A DNA stretch of 38,115 nucleotides from JAWVZB01 sp033722375 (GTDB lineage: Bacteria > Actinomycetota > Nitriliruptoria > Nitriliruptorales > Nitriliruptoraceae): assembly GCA_033722375.1 (NCBI GenBank), contig JAWVZB010000015.1:1-38115 (forward strand), written 5' to 3'. Every line of letters starts with the position of its first letter. The first letter of the stretch is position 1. Under the pieces are notes generated by a model that searched no databases, was not told the origin of the DNA, and was given only the letters and a program-made list of their open reading frames with translations. Shown here in pieces: positions 32,004-38,115 of the stretch. Made by a program: the position numbers and the translations under genes.

Positions 32004-33241
32004 CCACACACGACCCCGCGCCGGAGACCGATCGCATCGTTCTCGCGTACTCCGGCGGCCTCGACACGTCCGTCGCCATCCAGTGGCTCGCCGAGAACAA
32101 GGGGTACGACGTCATCGCGTGCGCGGTCGACGTCGGGCAAGGAGTCGACGATCTCGACGAGATCCGTCAACGCGGACTCGACTGCGGTGCGGTCGAATCG
32201 GTCGTGGTGGACGCCAAGGACGAGTTCGCCGAGGACTTCGTCCGCCCCGCCATCGCCGCGAACGCGCTCTACATGGGCAAGTACCCGCTGGTCTCGGCCC
32301 TGTCCCGACCCCTGATCGTCAAGCACCTGGTCCGGGTCGCCCGGGAGCTCGACGCCGGCGCGGTCGCGCACGGCTGCACCGGCAAGGGCAACGACCAGGT
32401 CCGCTTCGAGGTCGGCACGATGTGTCTCGCCCCCGACCTCGTCACCGAAGCACCGATCCGCGAGTGGGGACTCACCCGCGACGCCGCGATCGAGTGGGCG
32501 CAGGAGCGTGGGATCCCGATCCCGGTCACGTCCAAGGAGTCGCCCTACTCGATCGACGAGAACGCCTGGGGACGCACCGCCGAGTGCGGGATCCTCGAGG
32601 ACCCGTGGGCGAAGCCACCCGAGGAGGTCTTCGAACGCACCGTCGCCGTCGCGGATGCACCCGACGAGCCCGAGGAGGTCCACCTGGTCTTCGAGTCCGG
32701 CGTGCCCGTGTCACTCGACGGCAAGGAGCTCCCGCTCGCGGATCTCCTCGCGGAGATGGACCGGCGTGCCGGGGCCCACGGCGTCGGACGGATCGACATG
32801 ATCGAGGACCGCCTGGTGGGCATCAAGAGCCGCGAGATCTACGAGTGTCCCGGGGCGGTGGCGCTCCTCACCGCACACCGCGACCTCGAGGACCTCTGCC
32901 TCGAGCAGGAGCTCGCCGCGCACAAGCGCGCCGAGGAGGGCCGCTACGCCCAGCTCATCTACAACGGGCTGTGGTGGGGGCCCCTCAAGCGCGCGCTCGA
33001 CGCCTTCATGGACGAAGCCAGCCGCTACGTCAACGGCGAGGTCCGCCTCGAGCTCTTCAAGGGCAACGCCACGGTGGTCGGCCGCCGGAGCGAGCAGAGC
33101 GGCCTGTACAACTACGAGATGGCGACCTACGACGCGGAGGACCAGTTCGACCAGTCACTGGCCGAGGGGTTCGTGAAGCTGTGGGGCCTGCCGCTGAAGA
33201 CCTGGGCGGAGCGGGCTCGCGACCTGGGGGAGGACCTGTAG
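32000..33241 (+). CDS. argG: Argininosuccinate synthase
   Basis: ArgG joins citrulline and aspartate with ATP. ATG at 32000 is chosen: it overlaps the argR stop and begins just before the conserved core, while the open frame upstream runs across argR. The 413 residues show the PP-loop VLAYSGGLDTSVAIQW (14-29), GCTGKGNDQVRFE, SIDENAWGRTAECGILEDP (with the Glu and Asn substrate contacts) and NGLWWGPLKRALDAFM. All family blocks are present at normal length. argH follows after 3 bases. Confidence 0.97.
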   Translation: MTTHDPAPETDRIVLAYSGGLDTSVAIQWLAENKGYDVIACAVDVGQGVDDLDEIRQRGLDCGAVESVVVDAKDEFAEDFVRPAIAANALYMGKYPLVSALSRPLIVKHLVRVARELDAGAVAHGCTGKGNDQVRFEVGTMCLAPDLVTEAPIREWGLTRDAAIEWAQERGIPIPVTSKESPYSIDENAWGRTAECGILEDPWAKPPEEVFERTVAVADAPDEPEEVHLVFESGVPVSLDGKELPLADLLAEMDRRAGAHGVGRIDMIEDRLVGIKSREIYECPGAVALLTAHRDLEDLCLEQELAAHKRAEEGRYAQLIYNGLWWGPLKRALDAFMDEASRYVNGEVRLELFKGNATVVGRRSEQSGLYNYEMATYDAEDQFDQSLAEGFVKLWGLPLKTWAERARDLGEDL

Positions 33242-33244
33242 CGC

Positions 33245-34660
33245 ATGTCCGACGACGCTGACAGCGGAGCGGGGCGGCTGTGGGGTGGCCGTTTCGAGCA
33301 GGGGCCGGCCGAAGCCGCCTGGCAGCTCGGCGTGTCCACCGAGTTCGACCGTGACCTGTGGCGGGCCGACCTCGCCGGTTCGCGAGCGCACACCCAGGAG
33401 TTGCTGCGGATCGGCGTGCTCGACCACGACGAGGCCGAGTCGATGCTCGAGGCGATCGACCGCTGTGCCGCGCTGTTCGCGGAGGGGCGGTTCCCCTTCG
33501 AACCGACCGACGAGGACCTCCACGGGGCGATCGAGCGGTGGCTCGTCGACGAGCTCGGCGACGAGCTGGGTGGCAAGCTGCGGGCCGGGCGTTCCCGCAA
33601 CGACCAGATCGCGAGCGACCTGCGGCTGTACCTGCGTGAGGCCTGCGACCGGCTCCGCCAGCAGATCGGCGAGCTCCAGCAGGCGTTGTGTGCCCAGGCA
33701 GCGACCCATCTCGACTGGATCGCGCCGGGCTACACCCACCTCCAGCGCGGCCAACCGGTGCTGCTGTCCCACCACCTGCTGGCCTACGTGTGGATGTTCG
33801 ATCGGGATGCGGGGCGCGTGGTCGATGCGCGGAACCGCATGGACGCGTCGGTCCTGGGAGCCGGCGCGCTGGCGGGGACGACCCTCGACCTCGATCCGGC
33901 CAACTACGCCCGCGACCTCGGGTTCGGGCGTGTCGCGGAGAACTCCATGGACGCGGTCTCGTCGCGCGACTTCGCGGTCGAGTTCCTCGCTGCCGGGGCC
34001 ATCCTGGCGGTGCACCTGTCCCGGTTGGCAGAGGAGATCGTGCTGTGGTCGTCGGCGGAGTTCGGCTTCGCCAGCCTCGCGGACGCCTACTCGACCGGGT
34101 CCTCGATCATGCCGCAGAAGCGCAACCCCGACGTCGCCGAGCTGGTGCGGGGGAAGGCGGGGCGGGTCGTCGGTGACCTGGTCGCGCTCCTGACCGTCCT
34201 CAAGGGCCTGCCACTGACCTACGACCGCGACCTCCAGGAGGACAAGGAGCCGGTGTTCGACACAGTCCGCACGCTCGAGCTGGTCCTCCCGGCGATCAGT
34301 GGTGCCGTGGGGTCGCTGACCTTCGATCGCGAACGCCTGGAGGCGGCCGCCGGCGGAGGCTTCTCCCTGGCGACCGATCTGGCCGAGGAGCTGGTCCGGC
34401 GGGGCGTGCCCTTCCGGGAGGCCCACGAGGTCGTCGGCCGCCTGGTGCGGCAGGCGGAGGAGCGGGGCGGGGACCTGGACGTGCTCGACCCGTCCGAGAT
34501 CGCGGCCGCCCATCGGGCGCTCGACCGGTCCGCGGCCGACCTGCTCGACGTGCGCGATGCCGTCGAGCGGCGCAGGGCCTCGTTCGCCACCGCCTCCGAC
34601 CGGGTGCGCGAGCAGCTCCGACGGGCGCAGGAAGCCGCCGCCGCCAACGCAGGACACTGA
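33245..34660 (+). CDS. argH: Argininosuccinate lyase
   Basis: ArgH cleaves argininosuccinate to arginine and fumarate. The 471 residues show LWGGRFEQGPAEAAWQLGVS, AGRSRNDQIASDLRLYLRE, GYTHLQRGQPVLLSHHLLAY and the fumarase-superfamily signature TGSSIMPQKRNPDVAELVRG, whose serine (about residue 285) is the catalytic base. The last part (EVVGRLVRQAEERGG; REQLRRAQEAAAANAGH) is the C-terminal helical bundle with a slightly longer tail. It ends the arginine pathway genes. polX starts one base after its stop, with no terminator. Confidence 0.96.
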   Translation: MSDDADSGAGRLWGGRFEQGPAEAAWQLGVSTEFDRDLWRADLAGSRAHTQELLRIGVLDHDEAESMLEAIDRCAALFAEGRFPFEPTDEDLHGAIERWLVDELGDELGGKLRAGRSRNDQIASDLRLYLREACDRLRQQIGELQQALCAQAATHLDWIAPGYTHLQRGQPVLLSHHLLAYVWMFDRDAGRVVDARNRMDASVLGAGALAGTTLDLDPANYARDLGFGRVAENSMDAVSSRDFAVEFLAAGAILAVHLSRLAEEIVLWSSAEFGFASLADAYSTGSSIMPQKRNPDVAELVRGKAGRVVGDLVALLTVLKGLPLTYDRDLQEDKEPVFDTVRTLELVLPAISGAVGSLTFDRERLEAAAGGGFSLATDLAEELVRRGVPFREAHEVVGRLVRQAEERGGDLDVLDPSEIAAAHRALDRSAADLLDVRDAVERRRASFATASDRVREQLRRAQEAAAANAGH

Positions 34661-34661
34661 C

Positions 34662-36431
34662 GTGCCGCGTGCCAACGACGAGGTGGCCGGGCTGCTGCAC
34701 GAGCTGGCGGTGATGACCGAGATCGAGGAGGGGTCGCGGCAGTCGTTCCGGGCCCGCGCCTACCACAACGCCGTGCGAGCGGTGAAGGCCACCAACCGAG
34801 ACGTCACCACGATGAGCTTCGAGGAGCTCACCTCGATCAAGGGGATCGGCAAGGCCATCGCCAACAAGATCCTCGAGTTCGCCGAGACCGGCACGATGAA
34901 GAAGCTCGAGGAGCTGCGAGCCACCTACCCCCGCGGCCAGCAGGAGCTCATGCAGGTCCCGGGCCTCGGTCCCAAGACCATCTCGCTCCTGTACGACGTG
35001 CTCGGGGTGAGCGACGTCGCCTCGCTGCAGGAGGCGATCGAGGCCGGGAAGCTGCGCGAGCTACCCGGCCTCGGCGAGAAGACCGAGGAGAACCTCAAGG
35101 AGGCGCTCGACCGGCTGGAGCTCACGTCCGGGGAACGGCGCACACCGATCGCCCAGGTGCTGCCCCTGGCACGCGAGGTCGTGGCCGATCTCTCCGAGGT
35201 CGACGGTGTCGAGCGGGTCGCCTACGCCGGGAGCCTGCGACGGTTCCGGGACACGATCCGTGACATCGACGTGCTGGTCGCGTCGGCGTCGCCGTCCGCG
35301 GTGATGGAGGCGTTCGTGGGCCTCCCCCTGGTTCGCGACGTCCAGGGGCGGGGCGACACCAAGGCGTCGGTGCTCACCTTCGACGGCATGCAGATCGATC
35401 TGCGGGTGGTCCCTCCGGAGCGGTTCGGGGCGGCGCTGCTCTACTTCACCGGCTCGAAGGAGCACAACATCCGGTTGCGGGAGCGTGCGCTCCAGCGTGG
35501 CTGGACGTTGAACGAGTACGCCCTGGCCGAGCTGGTCGAGGACGACGAAGGCACCGCGTCGGCGGGGGAGGAGGTCGCCGCAGAGACGGAGGAGGGCATC
35601 TACGCCGCGCTCGACCTCGCCTGGATCCCCCCGGAGATGCGCGAGGACGACGGCGAGATCGAGCTCGCCGAGGGCCGCGACCTGCCCGAATTCGCGGAGG
35701 TCGCCGACCTGCGGGGCGACCTCCACGACCACTCGAACTGGTCCGGGGACGGCAAGGCGTCCATGGAAGCGATGATCGCCGGATCCCGGGAACGCGGCCT
35801 CGACTACCTCGCGTTCACCGACCACGCCGAGAACCTCACCATCAACGGGCTGTCCCGCCCCGCCATGCTGGATCAGCGACGACGGCTCCGGGAACTGCAG
35901 GAGCAGACCCCCGACCTGCACCTGCTGCACGGTGCCGAGCTGAACATCGGCATCGACGGCAGCCTCGACTACGACGCCGAGTTCCTCGCCGGGTTCGACT
36001 GGCTCGTCGCCTCGGTCCACAGCCACTTCCGCCGCCCCGCCGACGAGCAGACCGCACGGGTCATCGCGGCCATCCGCCATCCGTCCGTCACGGCGATCGG
36101 GCACCTGACCGGGCGGCGGGTCGGCAAGCGCCCCGGCATCGAGCTCGATGTCGGCGCGGTCCTCGACGCGGCGGCGGAGACCGGCGTGGCGATCGAGATC
36201 AACTGCAACCTCGACCGGTTGGACGCCCCCGCCGAGATCGTCCGCGAGGGCGCCCGTCGGGGCGTCACCTTCGTGATCTCCACCGACGCGCACAGCGTCC
36301 GCGAGCTCGACTACGCGGTGAACGGGATCCGGCAGGCGCGGCGCGGGTGGCTCCCGAAGGACCAGATCGCCAACACCCGGGACATCGAGTCGTTCCTCCA
36401 GTGGGTCGATGACGTCCGCGCAGCCAAGTGA
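34662..36431 (+). CDS. polX: Family X DNA polymerase with PHP domain
   Basis: PolX fills short gaps in base excision repair; its PHP domain can give 3'-5' exonuclease or 3'-phosphatase activity. The 589 residues start at GTG 34662. The N-terminal 8-kDa region carries helix-hairpin-helix motifs (SIKGIGKAIANKI; QVPGLGPKTISLL; LPGLGEKTEENL). The polymerase palm has GSLRRFRDTIRDIDVLVAS with Asp201 and Asp203, and Asp246 in GMQIDLRVV. All nine PHP metal ligands seem present: His355, His357, Asp363, His388, Glu426, His453, His481, Asp542 and His544. Both activities should be intact. It is coupled to argH and to mpg, the glycosylase whose product it could repair. Confidence 0.94.
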   Translation: MPRANDEVAGLLHELAVMTEIEEGSRQSFRARAYHNAVRAVKATNRDVTTMSFEELTSIKGIGKAIANKILEFAETGTMKKLEELRATYPRGQQELMQVPGLGPKTISLLYDVLGVSDVASLQEAIEAGKLRELPGLGEKTEENLKEALDRLELTSGERRTPIAQVLPLAREVVADLSEVDGVERVAYAGSLRRFRDTIRDIDVLVASASPSAVMEAFVGLPLVRDVQGRGDTKASVLTFDGMQIDLRVVPPERFGAALLYFTGSKEHNIRLRERALQRGWTLNEYALAELVEDDEGTASAGEEVAAETEEGIYAALDLAWIPPEMREDDGEIELAEGRDLPEFAEVADLRGDLHDHSNWSGDGKASMEAMIAGSRERGLDYLAFTDHAENLTINGLSRPAMLDQRRRLRELQEQTPDLHLLHGAELNIGIDGSLDYDAEFLAGFDWLVASVHSHFRRPADEQTARVIAAIRHPSVTAIGHLTGRRVGKRPGIELDVGAVLDAAAETGVAIEINCNLDRLDAPAEIVREGARRGVTFVISTDAHSVRELDYAVNGIRQARRGWLPKDQIANTRDIESFLQWVDDVRAAK

Positions 36432-37081
36432 GCGGTGAGCCGTCACTGCGAGTCGTAGGCGCAACCCGCCAGCCGTTCCCGGTCGACCAGCTCGCGGACC
36501 ACGCCGCGGAGGTGGCGCCCCGCCTGCTCGGGGCGCTGCTCGTGCGTCGCGAGGATGACGGCACCGAGACGATCGTGCGGATCGTCGAGACCGAGGCCTA
36601 CCGCGAGTCGGACCCGGCGAGCCACTCCTTCCGTGGGCGTACCGACCGCACCCGGGCCATGTTCGAGCGGGCTGGCCTCGCGTACGTCTACTTCACCTAC
36701 GGGATGCACTTCTGTGTGAACGTGTCCTGCGAGGAGCAGGGGATCGGTGCCGCGGTGCTGCTGCGTGCGGCCGTGCCGCTCCAGGGGCGCGAGCGGATCC
36801 GTGGCCGGCGGGGCGAGCAGCACCGGGAGCGCGATCTCCTGGCCGGACCCGCGCGTCTGGCGGAGGGGTTGGCGATCGACCGAGAGCTGTACGGCACCGA
36901 TCTGCTCGACGGCTCCTCCCCGTTGCGGCTCGAGACCGACGGGTGGGCTCCCACTGACTTCCGCAGCGGCCCGCGGGTGGGGGTGCGCGCGGCAGCAGAC
37001 GTGCCGTGGCGCTTCTGGGTCGACGACGTGCCGGAGGTGAGCCGCTACACGCGCCACCCGAAGGCGCCCGACGTGGGCTGA
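36428..37081 (+). CDS. mpg: 3-methyladenine DNA glycosylase, AAG/MPG family
   Basis: The enzyme flips out and removes alkylated purines. The 217-residue product shows APRLLGALLVRR, the catalytic Glu56 and base-stacking Tyr58 in VETEAY, His66 in ASHSF, and YVYFTYGMHFCVNVS with Tyr88 and the DNA-intercalating Tyr91. AVLLRAAVPL and LAGPARLAEGL complete the active-site blocks. Equivalent residues are taken from the human enzyme. GTG at 36428 overlaps the polX stop (GTGA), so glycosylase and gap-filling polymerase are co-made. It ends 7 bases from the convergent penicillin-binding protein gene, with no visible terminator. Confidence 0.94.
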   Translation: MSGEPSLRVVGATRQPFPVDQLADHAAEVAPRLLGALLVRREDDGTETIVRIVETEAYRESDPASHSFRGRTDRTRAMFERAGLAYVYFTYGMHFCVNVSCEEQGIGAAVLLRAAVPLQGRERIRGRRGEQHRERDLLAGPARLAEGLAIDRELYGTDLLDGSSPLRLETDGWAPTDFRSGPRVGVRAAADVPWRFWVDDVPEVSRYTRHPKAPDVG

Positions 37082-37088
37082 AGGCTGG

Positions 37089-38115
37089 TCAGCGGGGCGG
37101 CGCCACGAAGATCCGCACCACGCTGTGGTCCTGGAGCACCTCGTGCGGGTCGGGGGTCTGGCCCCAGACCTGGCCCGGCGCGTAGCCGTCACAGCCCTCG
37201 GAGGGGCAGCCCAGGACCGGCTCCACCACCCACCCGGCGGATTCCAGCAGCGTCGTGGCCTGCTCCTGGTCGAGTTCGAGCACGTCGGGGACCGCCGATC
37301 TGCCGCGGGAGTTCGTGGAGACCCAGATCACGACCGCGTGCCCGTCGTCGGCACTGGTGGTCCCCCCTGCTGCGGGGCGCTGGCGCGTGATGATCCCAGG
37401 CGGGTAGAGGTCCGACGCGATGGCGCGGACGTCGGTGAGGAAGCCCTTGTCGCTGAGCAGCCGTTCGGCGACTTCGAGCGGGAGCCCGACGACGTCGGGG
37501 ACGTCGTCGATCGGCGGTCCGGTCGGCTCCTTGCAGCGCTCGGTGGGCTCGGTGCCCACGAGGTAGGAACGCTCTGCGATCAGCTCGGCGGGGGTGTAGG
37601 GGTTCGGCAGGCAGTTGCGCTCCACGTCGACCTCGACGGTGACGAGATCCACCTCCGGGACGGGGAAGCCGTCGTGCTCCAAGCCCTCGAGCGCCGGTTC
37701 GGCGAGTGCCTTCCAGATCTGCGCCGGCCAGCGGCCCCCTTCGACCACCTCGGAGGTGACGGGTGGGACCATCGGGACGCGGCCTTCGGGGAAGCCGACC
37801 CAGACCGCGGCGAGGAAGGTCGGGGTGTAGCCGACGAACCAGGCGTCCGCGGAGTCCTGGGAGGTACCGGTCTTGCCGGCCTGCGGCAGGTCGGCGACCT
37901 GCGCCCGCACCCCAGTGCCACGGCGCACGACCTCCTGGAGGGCCTGGGTGATGACGAACGCGACCGACGCGTCCAGCGCCTGGTAGGAGCGGCGGTCGTG
38001 CTCGTAGAGCACCTCGCCGGCGGCGGTCTCGATCCGTTCGATCAGGTAGGGCTCGTGGTAGCGGCCCAGGTCGGCCAGCGCCCCGTACGCCCCGGCCATC
38101 GCGACGGGGGTGACC
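37089..38115 (-). CDS. Penicillin-binding protein with two PASTA domains, 5' end cut by window edge
   Basis: Only the C-terminal 341 codons or so are present. The frame enters at the right edge as VTPVAMAGAYGALAD, a class A PBP transpeptidase block. It contains the KTGT box (LPQAGKTGTSQDSADAWFVG, Lys near 37874) and ends the transpeptidase with TPTFLAAVWVGFPEG. Two PASTA domains follow: DVPDVVGLPLEVAERLLSDK (first) and AVPDVLELDQEQATTLLESA (second), ending VVRIFVAPPR. PASTA domains bind peptidoglycan fragments. The layout fits a PonA-like bifunctional glycosyltransferase-transpeptidase, but the N-terminal glycosyltransferase, catalytic Ser box and membrane anchor lie outside the window. Confidence 0.9.
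   Translation of the reverse strand, partial: VTPVAMAGAYGALADLGRYHEPYLIERIETAAGEVLYEHDRRSYQALDASVAFVITQALQEVVRRGTGVRAQVADLPQAGKTGTSQDSADAWFVGYTPTFLAAVWVGFPEGRVPMVPPVTSEVVEGGRWPAQIWKALAEPALEGLEHDGFPVPEVDLVTVEVDVERNCLPNPYTPAELIAERSYLVGTEPTERCKEPTGPPIDDVPDVVGLPLEVAERLLSDKGFLTDVRAIASDLYPPGIITRQRPAAGGTTSADDGHAVVIWVSTNSRGRSAVPDVLELDQEQATTLLESAGWVVEPVLGCPSEGCDGYAPGQVWGQTPDPHEVLQDHSVVRIFVAPPR

Noticed and set aside
1..38115. CRISPR arrays, tRNA or rRNA genes, insertion sequences, phage genes
   Set aside because: No spaced repeat arrays, no RNA gene signatures, no transposase or integrase, and no break in the uniform high-GC coding pattern were seen.

Overview
The window is a stretch of core chromosome from a high-GC Gram-positive bacterium, very probably an actinobacterium. 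The signs are an actinobacterial integration host factor (mIHF), a PriA that has lost its ATPase motif, a MenB of the actinobacterial type, and the gene orders mihF-x-rpoZ-coaBC-metK-priA-def-fmt-rsmB-rpe and DUF1844-infC-rpmI-rplT-rRNA methylase-kinase-pheST-arg. The genome cannot be named from sequence alone; a deep-branching actinobacterial lineage is my inference. No tRNA, rRNA, insertion sequence, phage gene or CRISPR array was seen. Gene density is very high: the longest non-coding gap is 209 bases, and many neighbours overlap by stop/start fusions (GTGA, ATGA, TTGA, TGATG).

Layout. 1-664 (minus): the N-terminal part of menB. 778-10159 (plus): mihF, an archaeal-type cytidylate kinase homologue where gmk normally sits, rpoZ, coaBC, metK, priA, def, fmt, rsmB, rpe. 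10149-14674: a receiver-GGDDF response regulator coupled to ribD, ribE, ribBA and ribH (riboflavin synthesis). 14700-15845 (minus): hisG and hisE, convergent with ribH. 15977-18043: a small membrane protein, a DUF1844 protein, infC (ATC start, hairpin in its leader), rpmI, rplT. 18060-23523: a SpoU/TrmH-type RNA methyltransferase that appears to start at CTG, a soluble PAS histidine kinase, pheS, pheT. 23595-25673: a secreted LVIVD beta-propeller protein and the ribosome-rescue hydrolase ArfB. 25739-34660: a compact arginine operon, argC-J-B-D-[receiver protein]-F-R-G-H, preceded by an AT-rich promoter/operator. It continues into polX and mpg (DNA repair, to 37081). 37089 to the right edge (minus): the C-terminal part of a PASTA-carrying penicillin-binding protein.

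How it works together. Most genes serve core metabolism and translation: SAM, CoA and riboflavin supply, N-terminal formylation and deformylation, ribosomal proteins and rRNA modification, Phe-tRNA charging, and arginine synthesis under its own ArgR repressor. The most unusual theme is three signalling proteins without adjacent partners (receiver-GGDDF, PAS kinase, single receiver) placed inside riboflavin, translation and arginine gene strings, two of them with overlapping reading frames. The other notable points are the kinase replacement at the gmk position and the non-standard start codons. I found no clear new defence or mobile system.
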